64,000 bases of DNA from Actinocorallia populi (GCF_002995495.1 NZ_PVZV01000002.1:1178001-1242000), one strand, 5' to 3'; counted from the stretch's first letter, positions 1 through 9,582 are shown. The notes: generated by a model from the sequence alone, not told the origin. Made by a program: numbers and translations.

Positions 1-1
1 C

Positions 2-757
2 AGCCTCGGCCTGCGCAGCCGCGCCAAGGCCACCGGCATCGTCATCGTCGGCGTCGTCTTCGCGGTGGCCTGCCTGCAGTTCCCCAACGCGATGCAGGTG
101 ACCCCGGCGGACACCCACTTCTCGTTCCTGCGCGACTTCGGGCCCAACATCGGCCCGTACCTGTTCGTGCTGTGGGCGCTGATCCTCATCCAGGGCGTCT
201 CCAACGGCGTGAACCTCACCGACGGCCTGGACGGCCTGGCCTCGGGCACCGTGGGCCTGATCCTGGCCGCCTACGTGATCATCGGCAACTGGCAGTTCCG
301 GCAGAGCTGCGCGCAGGTGATGGTCCCGAACTGCTACGCGGTGCGCGACCCGCTGGACCTCGCGGTGGTCGCCGCCGCGGTGCTGGGCGCCTGCTTCGGC
401 TTCCTGTGGTGGAACGCCCCGCCCGCCAAGATCTTCATGGGCGACACCGGCTCGCTGGCCCTGGGCGGCGTGCTGGTCGGCCTGGCCATCACCACCCGCA
501 CCCAGATCCTGCTGGCCATCCTCGGCGGCATGATCGTGCTGATCACCATGTCGGTGATCCTGCAGGTGGGCTGGTTCAAGATCAGCGGTAAACTGTTCGA
601 CCAGCCCAGACGCCTGTTCAAGATGGCTCCGCTGCAGCACCACTTCGAACTGTCGGGCTGGGCCGAGACCACGATCGTGGTGCGGTTCTGGCTCATCTGC
701 GGGCTGTGCGTCGCCTCCGGCGTCGGCCTGTTCTACCTGGAGTGGGTGCCCAAGTAA
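2..757 (+). CDS. mraY: Phospho-N-acetylmuramoyl-pentapeptide transferase, 5' truncated
   Basis: MraY transfers phospho-MurNAc-pentapeptide to undecaprenyl phosphate, making lipid I at the inner face of the membrane. The reading frame is already open at the window edge, so the N-terminal part lies outside; about 250 codons remain. Visible family signatures are [12 protein letters not shown] (with catalytic-region aspartates), the [12 protein letters not shown] loop and the basic-histidine segment PLQHHFE near the C-terminus. Several hydrophobic membrane segments lie between them. The stop overlaps the murD ATG (TAATG), so the two genes are translationally coupled in the dcw operon. The identification is secure; only the start is missing. 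Confidence 0.97.
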   Translation, partial: SLGLRSRAKATGIVIVGVVFAVACLQFPNAMQVTPADTHFSFLRDFGPNIGPYLFVLWALILIQGVSNGVNLTDGLDGLASGTVGLILAAYVIIGNWQFRQSCAQVMVPNCYAVRDPLDLAVVAAAVLGACFGFLWWNAPPAKIFMGDTGSLALGGVLVGLAITTRTQILLAILGGMIVLITMSVILQVGWFKISGKLFDQPRRLFKMAPLQHHFELSGWAETTIVVRFWLICGLCVASGVGLFYLEWVPK

Positions 758-2178
758 TGGGGTTCGAGGACGTTCGCATCACGGTGGCCGGGCTGGGCGT
801 GTCCGGCCGGGCCGCCGCGCGGGTGCTGGCCGGACGCGGCGCGGTCGTCACCGCGGTGGACGCCCGGACCGAGGGCGTCGAGGGCGTCGACGAGCTGCGG
901 GCCGCGGGCGTGGCGGTCCGCCTCGGCGACGGCGAGAGCCTCCCCGAGGGCACCGAGCTGGTCGTCACCTCCCCGGGCTGGAAGCCGTCCACGCCGCTGC
1001 TGGCGGCGGCCGCCGCCCGGAACGTGGAGGTCATCGGCGAGGTGGAGCTGGCCTGGCGGCTGCGCCCGGCCGAGGGCGCCGCGCCCTGGCTGGCGCTGAC
1101 CGGCACCAACGGCAAGACCACCGCGGTCCGGATGCTCACCGCCATCCTGCGGGCCGCCGGGCACGACGCGGTGGCCGTCGGCAACGTGGGCGAGCCCATC
1201 GTGGAGGCGGTGCTGGCCGGGCACGACGTGCTGGCCGTCGAGCTGTCCAGCTACCAGCTGCACTGGTCCTCCACCCTGGCGCCGTACGCCGCGGCGGTCC
1301 TCAACGTCGCGCCCGACCACCTGGACTGGCACGGCTCCCTGGACGCGTACGCCGCGGCCAAGGGCAAGATCTACGGGCCGGGCACGGTCCGCGTCTGCAA
1401 CGCCGACGACGAGACGGCGGCCGCGCTGGCCGGGCCGGACGCCCACGGGTTCACCCTGCGCATGCCGGCCCCCGGCCAGTTCGGCGTGGTCGAGGACCTC
1501 CTGGTCGACCGCGCCACCGTCGCCGACCCGGCGCGGTCGGCCGAGGAGCTGGCCGAGCTGAAGGACGTCGTCCCGTTCGCCCCGCACAACGTGGCCAACG
1601 CCCTGGCCGCCGCCGCCCTGGCCCGCGCCTTCGGCGTGCCCTGCGCAGCGGTCCGCGAGGGGCTGCGGGCCTTCCGGCCCGACCCGCACCGGATCGCGTT
1701 CGTGGCGTCCGCCGGCGGGGCGGACTACGTGGACGACTCCAAGGCCACCAACCCGCACGCCGCCGCCGCCTCCCTGGCCGCCTACGAGCGCGTCGTGTGG
1801 ATCGCGGGCGGGCTGCTCAAGGGCGCCGACGTCGACGACCTCGTCGCCGCGGCCGCGCCCCGGCTGCGCGGCGCCGTCCTGCTCGGCGCCGACCGGGAGC
1901 GGATCGCCGAGGCGCTGCGGCGACACGCGCCGGACGTCCCCGTGGTCGAGGTCGCCGAGACCGACACTGGTGCGATGGATCTCGTGGTGCAACAGGCGGC
2001 CCGGCTGGCACGGCCGGGCGACACCGTGCTGCTGGCCCCCGCGGCGGCCTCCATGGACATGTTCGCCGACTACAAGGCGCGCGGTGACGCGTTCGCCGCC
2101 GCGGTGGAGCGGCTGGTCTCCGCCGCGGCCCCCGATCCCGCCGGGCCCCCGGCGAGTGGGGAGAAGCCGGACCCGTGA
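757..2178 (+). CDS. murD: UDP-N-acetylmuramoylalanine--D-glutamate ligase
   Basis: MurD adds D-glutamate to UDP-MurNAc-L-Ala in the cytoplasm, using ATP. The 473-residue product has an N-terminal nucleotide-sugar binding fold with GLGVSG around residues 12-17 and the Mur-ligase ATP loop GTNGKTT near residue 116. ELSSYQL, NVAPDHLDWH and DDSKATNPHA in the C-terminal half are classic MurD blocks. Length is normal for the family. The ATG at 757 is chosen because it overlaps the mraY stop; an open extension to 706 lies inside mraY and is not expected to be used. The 3' end overlaps the ftsW GTG by four bases. Confidence 0.97.
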   Translation: MGFEDVRITVAGLGVSGRAAARVLAGRGAVVTAVDARTEGVEGVDELRAAGVAVRLGDGESLPEGTELVVTSPGWKPSTPLLAAAAARNVEVIGEVELAWRLRPAEGAAPWLALTGTNGKTTAVRMLTAILRAAGHDAVAVGNVGEPIVEAVLAGHDVLAVELSSYQLHWSSTLAPYAAAVLNVAPDHLDWHGSLDAYAAAKGKIYGPGTVRVCNADDETAAALAGPDAHGFTLRMPAPGQFGVVEDLLVDRATVADPARSAEELAELKDVVPFAPHNVANALAAAALARAFGVPCAAVREGLRAFRPDPHRIAFVASAGGADYVDDSKATNPHAAAASLAAYERVVWIAGGLLKGADVDDLVAAAAPRLRGAVLLGADRERIAEALRRHAPDVPVVEVAETDTGAMDLVVQQAARLARPGDTVLLAPAAASMDMFADYKARGDAFAAAVERLVSAAAPDPAGPPASGEKPDP

Positions 2179-3440
2179 CGGCCGCCTCGACCGGCGGAGC
2201 CGAGCCGGAACGCGCCAGGACGGGCCTGCGGGTCCAGACGGCCAACGTGCTCAGCCTGCTGGACCGCCCGCTCACCTCCTACTACCTGGTCATCGGCTGC
2301 ACCCTGCTGCTGCTGGCCCTGGGCCTGACGATGGTGCTGTCGGCGTCCTCGGTGACCCAGCTCAAGAGCACCGGCTCGGCGTTCACGCTGCTGCAGAAGC
2401 AGGCGACCTGGGTGGCGCTGGGCCTGCCCCTGATGGCGATCACCGCGATGCTGCCGGTGCGCACCTTCCGGGTGCTGGCCTATCCGATCATGCTGCTGGC
2501 CATCCTCGGCCTCGCCCTGGTGCTCGTGCCGGGCCTGGGCCAGAGCGCGGGCGGGGCGACCCGCTGGCTGAGCTTCGGCGGCGGCCTGCAGCTGCAGCCG
2601 TCCGAACCGGCCAAGCTCGGCCTGGTGCTGTGGGGCGCGGACCTGCTGGCCCGCAAGGAGAAGCTGCGGATGCTGACGGACTGGAAGCAGCTGCTCATCC
2701 CGCTGCTGCCCGGCACCGGCCTCATCGTCCTGCTGGTCATGCTCGGCGACGACCTGGGCACCACCCTGGTCGTCTTCGTCATCTTCCTGGCGCTGCTGTG
2801 GGTGATCGGCGCGCCGATGCGGCTGTTCATCGGGGTCCTGGGCCTGGTGCTGCTGCTCGCGTCCATCCTCATCGTGGTCGAGCCCTACCGGATGAAGCGG
2901 CTCACCGGCTTCATCGACCCCACCGGCGACCCGCTGGGCGCCAACTACCAGAGCAACCAGGGCCTGTACATGCTGGGCTCGGGCGGCTGGTTCGGCGAGG
3001 GCCTGGGCGAGGGCAGGGCCAAGTGGCAGTACCTGCCGCACGGCGACACCGACTTCATCTTCGCGGTCCTGGGCGAGGAGCTCGGCCTGGTCGGCACCCT
3101 CATCGTGATCAGCCTGTTCGGGCTGCTGGCCTACGCCGGGCTGCGGGTCGCCCGGCGGGTGCGCGACCCGTTCATGCGGCTGGCCGCCACCGGCATCACC
3201 ATCTGGGTCGTGGTCCAGGCGATCGTGAACATCGGCGCGGTCATCCGCGTCCTACCGATCACCGGCATCCCGCTGCCGCTGGTCTCCTACGGGGGATCGG
3301 CGCTGATCCCCACGCTGATCGCGCTGGGCGTCCTGCTGGCGTTCGCCAAGCGGGAACCGGGCGCCCGCCAGGCGCTGGCCGCGCGTGGCCCCGGACCGCT
3401 CGCGCGCGTCCTAAGCTGGCTGGGTCTGGGACCCAGATGA
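2175..3440 (+). CDS. ftsW: SEDS-family peptidoglycan glycosyltransferase FtsW
   Basis: FtsW polymerises lipid II glycan strands at the septum together with a cognate class B penicillin-binding protein. The 421-residue product has about ten hydrophobic segments and SEDS blocks: GGATRWL and LQPSEPAKLG in the first half, GLGEGRAKW and DTDFIFAVLGEELG in the large extracellular loop, and LPLVSYGGSALIPT near the end. The GTG start at 2175 overlaps the murD stop (GTGA). The gene sits between murD and murG as in other actinobacterial dcw clusters, which favours FtsW over RodA. The C-terminal cytoplasmic tail is short and basic. Confidence 0.95.
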   Translation: MTAASTGGAEPERARTGLRVQTANVLSLLDRPLTSYYLVIGCTLLLLALGLTMVLSASSVTQLKSTGSAFTLLQKQATWVALGLPLMAITAMLPVRTFRVLAYPIMLLAILGLALVLVPGLGQSAGGATRWLSFGGGLQLQPSEPAKLGLVLWGADLLARKEKLRMLTDWKQLLIPLLPGTGLIVLLVMLGDDLGTTLVVFVIFLALLWVIGAPMRLFIGVLGLVLLLASILIVVEPYRMKRLTGFIDPTGDPLGANYQSNQGLYMLGSGGWFGEGLGEGRAKWQYLPHGDTDFIFAVLGEELGLVGTLIVISLFGLLAYAGLRVARRVRDPFMRLAATGITIWVVVQAIVNIGAVIRVLPITGIPLPLVSYGGSALIPTLIALGVLLAFAKREPGARQALAARGPGPLARVLSWLGLGPR

Positions 3441-3489
3441 ACCCCCCCGTACCGGGATCCGAGAATCTCCGCAGAAAGGTTGTCGTGTC

Positions 3490-4590
3490 ATGAGGGTTGT
3501 CCTCGCCGGCGGCGGCACAGCCGGGCACATCGAGCCGGCGCTCGCCCTCGCCGACGCGTTGCGGCGCATGGACCCGTCCGTGCAGATCACCTGCCTGGGC
3601 ACCGAGCGCGGGCTGGAGACCACCCTGGTCCCGCAGCGCGGCTACGAGCTCGCGCTCATCCCCCCGGTCCCGCTGCCGCGCACGCTCACCCCCCGGCTGC
3701 TGGCCGTGCCGGGCCGGCTGAACGGCGCGATCAACACCGCTGCGGGCGTCCTGGACCGGGTCGGCGCCGACGTCCTGGTCGGCTTCGGCGGGTACGTGGC
3801 CACCCCGGCCTACCTGGCCGCGCGCCGCAGGCACGTCCCGATCATCGTGCACGAGGCCAACCCCAAGCCGGGCCTGGCCAACAAGCTCGGCGCGCGCTTC
3901 ACCGAGAACGTCGCGGTCTCCCACCACGAGTCGCCGCTGCCGCACGCCAGGTTCATCGGGATCCCGATCCGCCAGCAGATCGCCCAGCTCGACCGGCTGG
4001 CCATCGGCGACAAGGCCCGCAGCTACTTCGGGCTCGACGCCGACCTGCCGACCCTGCTGGTCTTCGGCGGCTCCCAGGGCGCCCGCTCCCTCAACCGGGC
4101 GGCGGTGGCCGCGGCCCCGGCGTTCCGCTCCGCCGGGGTGCAGGTGCTGCACATCGTCGGCAAGAAGAACACCGAGGAGGCGCCTCCGGGGCGTCCGGGC
4201 GAGCCGCAGTACGTCACGATCCCCTACTGCGACCGGATGGACCTCGCCTACGCCGCGGCGGACCTGGCCATGTGCCGGGCGGGCGCGATGACCTGCGCCG
4301 AGCTGTCGGCGGTGGGCCTGCCCGCGGCGTACGTGCCGCTGCCGATCGGCAACGGGGAGCAGGCGCTGAACGCCCGCCCGATCGTGGACGCGGGCGGCGG
4401 CCTCATGGTCGACGACGGGGCGCTGACCCCCGAGTGGATCGTGCACAACGTGATACCGATCCTGCGCGACGCCGACTCCGTCGCCCGCATGTCCGAGGCC
4501 GCCGCGCGCATGGGCCACCGGGACGCGGACGTCAAGCTCGCGCAGCTGGTCTTCGAGGTCGTCCGGGCCAGGAGAGGGGGAGGGCAGTGA
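3490..4590 (+). CDS. murG: UDP-GlcNAc:undecaprenyl-PP-MurNAc-pentapeptide GlcNAc transferase
   Basis: MurG converts lipid I to lipid II by adding GlcNAc on the cytoplasmic face of the membrane. The 366-residue product has the GT28 architecture: N-terminal glycine-rich loop GGGTAGHIEPALALA at residues 6-20, FGGYVATPAYLAA, HEANPKPGLAN, then the C-domain glycine loop FGGSQGARSLN and the donor-binding region CRAGAMTCAE with GNGEQALNA. A 49-bp gap separates it from ftsW and contains AGAAAGG upstream of the ATG at 3490. The 3' end overlaps the murC GTG by four bases, so murG and murC are coupled. Confidence 0.97.
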   Translation: MRVVLAGGGTAGHIEPALALADALRRMDPSVQITCLGTERGLETTLVPQRGYELALIPPVPLPRTLTPRLLAVPGRLNGAINTAAGVLDRVGADVLVGFGGYVATPAYLAARRRHVPIIVHEANPKPGLANKLGARFTENVAVSHHESPLPHARFIGIPIRQQIAQLDRLAIGDKARSYFGLDADLPTLLVFGGSQGARSLNRAAVAAAPAFRSAGVQVLHIVGKKNTEEAPPGRPGEPQYVTIPYCDRMDLAYAAADLAMCRAGAMTCAELSAVGLPAAYVPLPIGNGEQALNARPIVDAGGGLMVDDGALTPEWIVHNVIPILRDADSVARMSEAAARMGHRDADVKLAQLVFEVVRARRGGGQ

Positions 4591-5975
4591 GCCTCGTCAG
4601 CCCTGTGGACGTCGTTCCCGCCGACCGGCTGGGCAGGGTGCACTTCATCGCGATCGGCGGCGCCGGCATGTCCGGCATCGCGCGGATCATGCTGGGCCGC
4701 GGCATGACGGTCTCCGGCAGCGACGCCCGGGACTCGGAACTGCTGGAGCAGCTCGCCGGGATGGGCGCGAAGGTCTTCGTCGGCCACGACGCCGCGCACC
4801 TGGGCGACGCCGACACCGTGGTGGTCTCCACCGCGATCCGCCAGGACAACCCCGAGCTGGCCGCCGCGCGGGAGCGGGGGCTGCGGATCCTGCACCGTGC
4901 CGCCGCGCTGGCCTCCCTCATGGCGGGGCGGCGGGCGGTGGCCGTCGCGGGCACCCACGGCAAGACCACGACCACCTCGATGCTCACGGTCGCGCTGCAG
5001 CACGCGGGCCTCGACCCGTCCTACTGCATCGGCGGCCAGCTGGTCACCACGGGGCTGGGCGCCGCGGAGGGCACCGGCGACGTGTTCGCCGCCGAGGCCG
5101 ACGAGAGCGACGGCTCGTTCCTCATGTACTCCCCGCGGGTCGCGGTCATCACCAACATCGAGGCCGACCACCTGGACAACTACGGGGGGTTCGAGGAGGT
5201 CAAGGCGAACTTCGCCCGGTTCATCGAGCGCATCGAGCCCGGTGGGGTGCTGGTCGCCGGGATCGACGACCCGGTGGTGCGGGAACTGGCGGCGGGGGCG
5301 CCGCGGGTGCTGGGCTACGGCGAGGCCGAGGACGCCGACGTGCGGGTCACGGCCTTCACCCCGCGCGGCCTCGGCTCGACGTTCGAGCTGTCCGGGGCGG
5401 GCACCGTGGAGCTGGCCGTCCCCGGGCGGCACAACGCGCTCAACGCGGCGGCCGTCGTGGCGGTCGCGCGGGCGCTGGGCGCCGACGAGGCCCGGGTGGT
5501 CAAGGGGCTCGCCGCCTTCGGCGGGGCGCGCCGCCGGCTGGAGCTGAAGGGCGAGGCGGGCGGCGTTCAGGTCTTCGACAGCTACGCCCACCACCCGACC
5601 GAGCTGACCGCCGACCTGTCGGCGACCCGCGACTACGTCAGGGAGAGCGGCGCCTCCCGGATCGTGGTGGTCTTTCAGCCCCACCTGTACAGCCGCACCC
5701 GGTTCTTCGCCGCGGAGTTCGGCGCGGCGCTGGGCGCCGCCGACGTCGCGGTGGTCCTGGACGTCTACGGCGCACGCGAGGACCCCGAGCCCGGCGTGAC
5801 CGGGCGGCTGATCGCCGACGCGGTGCCGGACGGCCCCCAGGTGCACTACCTGCCGGACTTCGCCACCGCCGCCGAGCGGGTCGCCGAGCTCGCCGGGCCC
5901 GGCGACGTCGTGATCACCGCCGGCGCGGGCGACGTCACCACGCTCGGTCCGCGCATCCTGTCCCTGCTCTCCTGA
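4587..5975 (+). CDS. murC: UDP-N-acetylmuramate--L-alanine ligase
   Basis: MurC attaches L-alanine to UDP-MurNAc, the first peptide-stem step, in the cytoplasm. The predicted 462-residue product opens with a Rossmann-like segment (HFIAIGGAGMSGIA, residues 15-28). It carries the ATP loop GTHGKTTTT near residue 122, the EADESDGSF and NIEADHLDNY blocks, and YAHHPTE with FQPHLYSRT in the C-terminal domain. The GTG at 4587 is preferred: it overlaps the murG stop and gives a family-length protein, whereas the open frame runs back to 3480 through murG. No ddl lies downstream, as is usual in actinobacteria. Confidence 0.96.
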   Translation: MSLVSPVDVVPADRLGRVHFIAIGGAGMSGIARIMLGRGMTVSGSDARDSELLEQLAGMGAKVFVGHDAAHLGDADTVVVSTAIRQDNPELAAARERGLRILHRAAALASLMAGRRAVAVAGTHGKTTTTSMLTVALQHAGLDPSYCIGGQLVTTGLGAAEGTGDVFAAEADESDGSFLMYSPRVAVITNIEADHLDNYGGFEEVKANFARFIERIEPGGVLVAGIDDPVVRELAAGAPRVLGYGEAEDADVRVTAFTPRGLGSTFELSGAGTVELAVPGRHNALNAAAVVAVARALGADEARVVKGLAAFGGARRRLELKGEAGGVQVFDSYAHHPTELTADLSATRDYVRESGASRIVVVFQPHLYSRTRFFAAEFGAALGAADVAVVLDVYGAREDPEPGVTGRLIADAVPDGPQVHYLPDFATAAERVAELAGPGDVVITAGAGDVTTLGPRILSLLS

Positions 5976-6041
5976 CCCGCGTCCCGGTCCGCCGGGCGTG
6001 TCAAGGTCCGGCGGGGCGGGGGAGAGGACATCATCGGCACC

Positions 6042-6794
6042 ATGGCCACCACACAGTCGCCGCCGTCCGGGGGAGGTCCCGACTCCGAGCCCGGTGAGGT
6101 CCCCGGACGCCCCCGGCGCGCGCGCTGGAAGGCGCTGTTCGTCGCGCTGCTCATCACGGCGCTGCTGGGCACCGCGGTCTGGGTGGTGCTCGGCTCCAAA
6201 CTGCTGGTGGTGCGCGAGGTGGCGGTGCGCGGGACCTCCCTGCTGGAGCGCGACCGGCTGCTGGAGACCGCGCAGGTGCCGCTGGGCACGCCGATGGCGC
6301 GGCTGGACGCGGAGGCGATCGAGCGCCGGGTGCGGGGGGTCCGCGAGGTGGAGTCGGTCTCGGTGACGCGCAGCTGGCCCACCACCCTGGTCATCGCCGT
6401 GCGGGAGCGCACGCCGATCGCGACGGTCGAGCAGAACGGGCTGTTCCAGCACGTCGACCGTTTCGGTGTGACAGTTCTCACCTCGCCCGCAAGGCCCTCC
6501 CACCTGCCGCTTCTCGTGGTGGCCGCGCCGGGCGCGGGCGACCCTTCCACCCGGGAGGGGCTGGCGGTGCTGCGGGAACTGCCCCGGCGCTGGAAGTCGA
6601 AATTGGTGACAATTGAGGCGCTGAGCGCCCACTCGGTGGTCCTGCGGCTGGAAAGCGGTCTCAACGTGGTCTGGGGCGCGGCCGGACGCGCCGACGAGAA
6701 GCACCGGCTGCTGACGGCATTGCTGGCGACCAAGGCGGGCCGGGCCGCGCGCACCATTGATGTCAGCGCTCCGGAAGTGGTCACTACCAGATGA
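6042..6794 (+). CDS. ftsQ: Cell division protein FtsQ/DivIB
   Basis: FtsQ is a bitopic divisome scaffold that connects early cytoplasmic and late periplasmic division proteins. The 250-residue product has a Pro/Gly-rich cytoplasmic tail, one membrane helix at about residues 31-54, and a POTRA-type segment beginning VREVAVRGTSLLERD. The conserved block LDAEAIERRVRGVREVESVSVTR follows, split here only by description, then WPTTLVIAVRERTPIA, typical of FtsQ. A 66-bp gap separates it from murC, and a GGAGAGGA stretch lies 13 bases before the ATG. A non-coding gap carrying the ftsZ promoter region follows. Confidence 0.93.
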   Translation: MATTQSPPSGGGPDSEPGEVPGRPRRARWKALFVALLITALLGTAVWVVLGSKLLVVREVAVRGTSLLERDRLLETAQVPLGTPMARLDAEAIERRVRGVREVESVSVTRSWPTTLVIAVRERTPIATVEQNGLFQHVDRFGVTVLTSPARPSHLPLLVVAAPGAGDPSTREGLAVLRELPRRWKSKLVTIEALSAHSVVLRLESGLNVVWGAAGRADEKHRLLTALLATKAGRAARTIDVSAPEVVTTR

Positions 6795-6864
6795 TCGGCA
6801 ATTACCGCGAATCAGGGTGAGTCAGCGTCACTGCGACACGCCGATTCCCTTCGGCCTTCGTTAG

Positions 6865-6893
6865 TTGACCCTGATGGGGGGCAGCCCTACTGT
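6865..6893 (+). promoter_or_regulatory. Candidate ftsZ promoter
   Basis: TTGACC at 6865-6870 and TACTGT at 6888-6893 are separated by 17 bp, a good housekeeping-sigma layout for an actinobacterium. The start site would fall near 6900, about 87 bases before the ftsZ GTG. This fits the known tendency of ftsZ to have promoters of its own within the dcw cluster, but the position here is inferred from sequence only. Confidence 0.6.
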
Positions 6894-6910
6894 CCTACGA
6901 AGTCCTCAGG

Positions 6911-6940
6911 TTGACATAACTGTAAGCCTCAACTTGAGGG
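6911..6940 (+). promoter_or_regulatory. Palindromic element upstream of ftsZ
   Basis: TTGACATAA at 6911-6919 is followed by CCTCAACTTGAGG at 6927-6939, a perfect 6-bp inverted repeat about one central base. It lies just downstream of the candidate promoter's start site and 48 bases before the ftsZ start. It could be a regulator operator, an mRNA leader hairpin, or part of a second promoter whose -35 is TTGACA, although no good -10 lies 17 bp away. Confidence 0.5.
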
Positions 6941-6986
6941 TCAAGGTTTATCGGGAACAGACAGGCTAGCGGAAAGGCCCCTCCTC

Positions 6987-8276
6987 GTGGCAGCACCGCA
7001 GAACTACCTAGCGGTCATCAAAGTCGTCGGTATCGGCGGCGGCGGTGTCAATGCCGTCAACCGGATGATCGAAGAGGGGCTCAAAGGCGTCGAGTTCATC
7101 GCGATCAATACGGACGCGCAGGCGCTCCTGATGAGTGACGCCGACGTCAAGCTCGACGTCGGCCGCGAACTCACCAGGGGACTGGGCGCCGGAGCCAACC
7201 CCGAGGTCGGCCGCAAGGCCGCCGAGGACCACCGCGAGGAGATCGAGGAGGTCCTCAAGGGGGCCGACATGGTCTTCGTCACCGCGGGCGAGGGCGGCGG
7301 CACCGGCACCGGCGGCGCCCCGGTCGTGGCGAACATCGCGCGGACCCTGGGCGCGCTGACCATCGGCGTGGTCACCCGCCCCTTCAGCTTCGAGGGCAAG
7401 CGCCGGGCGATGCAGGCCGAGGCCGGCATCGAGACCCTGCGCGACGAGGTCGACACCCTCATCGTCATCCCCAACGACCGGCTGCTGTCGATCTCCGACC
7501 GGCAGGTCAGCGTGCTGGACGCCTTCAAGGCGGCCGACCAGGTGCTGCTCTCCGGTGTGCAGGGCATCACCGACCTCATCACCACCCCGGGCCTGATCAA
7601 CCTGGACTTCGCCGACGTCAAGTCGGTCATGTCCGGTGCGGGCTCGGCGCTCATGGGCATCGGCTCGGCGCGCGGCGACGACCGCTCCGTCGCGGCGGCG
7701 GAGATGGCCATCTCCAGCCCGCTGCTGGAGGCCAGCATCGACGGCGCCCACGGGGTGCTGCTGTCGATCTCCGGCGGGTCCGACCTCGGCCTGTTCGAGA
7801 TCAACGAGGCGGCGCAGCTGGTGTCCAACGCCGCCGCCATGGACGCCAACATCATCTTCGGCGCGGTCATCGACGACGCGCTCGGCGACGAGGTGCGGGT
7901 GACGGTCATCGCCGCGGGCTTCGACGAGCTCCAGCCGGCGGTCTCGGAACCGGAGGAGGAGCGGCTGCCACCGCCGCCGTCCCGGCCCACGGTGACCGAG
8001 GCGGCGGCCAAACCGGTGGCGGCGCCACCGCCGCCGCCCGAGCCCAGGGTCCCCGAACCCGCGCCCGAACCCGTCGAGGCGGCCGCCGAGGCCGGGCCCG
8101 CCGAGCCCGCCGCCCAGGAGGAGCCGGAGCAGGCGCACCCTAAGGTGCCGCGGCCGGGAGCAGAACCGCCCGCGGTGACTCGTTTCGACCGGTTCACCGG
8201 AGGAGAGCCCACCCGGCGGCGCCCCGTCGTCTTCGATGACGACGACCCCCTCGACGTCCCCGACTTCCTGAAGTAA
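6987..8276 (+). CDS. ftsZ: Cell division GTPase FtsZ
   Basis: FtsZ is the tubulin-like GTPase that forms the division ring. The 429-residue product begins [15 protein letters not shown], the usual actinobacterial N-terminus. It has the [11 protein letters not shown] nucleotide site, the tubulin signature [10 protein letters not shown] and the T7-loop [11 protein letters not shown] that completes the active site of the neighbouring subunit. From about residue 320 there is a Pro/Glu/Ala-rich disordered linker ending in the conserved tail [13 protein letters not shown], which docks SepF and other partners. The GTG at 6987 is supported by GGAAAGG about nine bases upstream. yggS starts two bases after the stop. 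Confidence 0.98.
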   Translation: MAAPQNYLAVIKVVGIGGGGVNAVNRMIEEGLKGVEFIAINTDAQALLMSDADVKLDVGRELTRGLGAGANPEVGRKAAEDHREEIEEVLKGADMVFVTAGEGGGTGTGGAPVVANIARTLGALTIGVVTRPFSFEGKRRAMQAEAGIETLRDEVDTLIVIPNDRLLSISDRQVSVLDAFKAADQVLLSGVQGITDLITTPGLINLDFADVKSVMSGAGSALMGIGSARGDDRSVAAAEMAISSPLLEASIDGAHGVLLSISGGSDLGLFEINEAAQLVSNAAAMDANIIFGAVIDDALGDEVRVTVIAAGFDELQPAVSEPEEERLPPPPSRPTVTEAAAKPVAAPPPPPEPRVPEPAPEPVEAAAEAGPAEPAAQEEPEQAHPKVPRPGAEPPAVTRFDRFTGGEPTRRRPVVFDDDDPLDVPDFLK

Positions 8277-8278
8277 CG

Positions 8279-8980
8279 GTGACGCGCGAAGAGGAGCTCG
8301 CGGCCAACCTGCGGGATGTCCGCGAGCGTGTCGCGCTCGCCTGCCGGCAGGCCGGGCGGGACCCCGGCGAGGTCACCCTGGTCGCGGTCACCAAGACGTT
8401 CCCCGCCTCCGACGTCCGGCTGCTGTCGGGCCTCGGCGTCACCGACGTGGGGGAGAACCGCGACCAGGAGGCCGCCCCCAAGGCGGCCGCCTGCGGTGAT
8501 CTCCCCCTCGTCTGGCATTTCGTCGGCGCGCTGCAGACCAACAAGGTCGCCTCGGTCGTGCGGTACGCGAAGTTCGTGCACTCGGTGGACCGGCCGCGCC
8601 TGGTCGAGGCGATCTCCCGGGAGGCCGTGAAACAGGGTCGGGAAGTGACCTGTTTGGTACAGGTTTCGCTAGATCCGCCCGGTTCGTCGGGGCGGAGCGG
8701 GGTAGAACCTGAAGATCTCTTGGCACTGGCCGACCGGATAACCACCGCCCCCGGGCTGCGTCTCGGTGGCATCATGGCGGTCGCGCCGCTGGGCGCCGAT
8801 CCGGCTCCGGCGTTCGAACGGCTGGCCGGATACGCCGAGAAGGTGAGAACCGTCCACTCGGACGCCGGGATCATCTCGGCGGGCATGAGCGGCGACCTGA
8901 AGGAGGCGATCGCCTGTGGCGCGACACACGTGCGGATCGGTACGGCGTTGCTCGGAGGTAGGCGGGCAATCGTCGGGTAA
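8279..8980 (+). CDS. PLP-binding homeostasis protein, YggS family
   Basis: YggS-type proteins bind pyridoxal phosphate and help keep cellular PLP and amino-acid pools balanced; no enzymatic reaction is established. The 233-residue product fits the single TIM-barrel family. LVAVTKTFP contains the PLP lysine (about K39), followed by GENRDQEAAPKA, WHFVGALQTNK, and SAGMSGDLKEAIACGATHVRIGTALLG near the end, quoted here in pieces of the barrel strands. The GTG at 8279 lies two bases after ftsZ. A pgeF/YfiH-type gene is common between ftsZ and yggS in other actinobacteria; it is not present here. Confidence 0.93.
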   Translation: MTREEELAANLRDVRERVALACRQAGRDPGEVTLVAVTKTFPASDVRLLSGLGVTDVGENRDQEAAPKAAACGDLPLVWHFVGALQTNKVASVVRYAKFVHSVDRPRLVEAISREAVKQGREVTCLVQVSLDPPGSSGRSGVEPEDLLALADRITTAPGLRLGGIMAVAPLGADPAPAFERLAGYAEKVRTVHSDAGIISAGMSGDLKEAIACGATHVRIGTALLGGRRAIVG

Positions 8981-9063
8981 TGTCCGCGAGTAAGTAGCGG
9001 ACGTCACCCGCGAGTCGGGTTGAACGGGACATCCTGGACGGGATTTCGGATCGGAGGGGCCCA

Positions 9064-9567
9064 GTGGCCAGCGCGATGCGCAAGATGGCGGTCTACCTCG
9101 GCCTCGTCGAGGACGACCGCTACGACGACTACGACGTCTACGACGAAGAATACGACGAGTCGGAGACGGACAACACGTCCCAGCAGCCACATCGTCGTGG
9201 CCGGGCCGAGGAGGACCACCAGCCCACCCAGATCGCCACGGGCCCGCCCGTGCCGGCACAGGAGCGGCGGGAGCCCGCTGTATCTGATTTGGCGCGTATA
9301 ACTACTCTTCATCCTAGGACGTACAACGAAGCGCGTACCATCGGGGAACACTTCCGTGAGGGAACCCCGGTGATCATGAATCTGACGGAGATGGTCGACA
9401 GCGACGCCAAACGGCTCGTCGATTTCGCGGCAGGTCTCGTGTTCGGGCTCCACGGGAGCATCGAGCGTGTTACGAACAGAGTGTTCTTGCTCTCCCCCGC
9501 CAATGTCGAGGTGACCGCCGAAGACAAGGCGCGGATGGCAGAACGCGGATTCTTCAACCAAAGCTGA
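9064..9567 (+). CDS. sepF: Cell division protein SepF
   Basis: SepF anchors FtsZ filaments to the membrane through an N-terminal amphipathic helix and is essential in actinobacteria lacking FtsA/ZipA. The 167-residue product has the helix [14 protein letters not shown] near its start, then an acidic Tyr/Asp-rich linker. The globular C-domain spans about residues 80-160 and includes [32 protein letters not shown] and [10 protein letters not shown]. The GTG at 9064 is used because the upstream GGAGGGG fits; an ATG at 9076 would also keep the helix intact. An 83-bp gap separates it from yggS. Confidence 0.96.
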   Translation: MASAMRKMAVYLGLVEDDRYDDYDVYDEEYDESETDNTSQQPHRRGRAEEDHQPTQIATGPPVPAQERREPAVSDLARITTLHPRTYNEARTIGEHFREGTPVIMNLTEMVDSDAKRLVDFAAGLVFGLHGSIERVTNRVFLLSPANVEVTAEDKARMAERGFFNQS

Positions 9568-9582
9568 TAGCCACATGCGAGA

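Noticed and set aside
3480-4586. Extension of murC upstream through murG
   Set aside because: The frame is open only because of GC bias; murC starts with a GTG overlapping the murG stop and the family length fits that.
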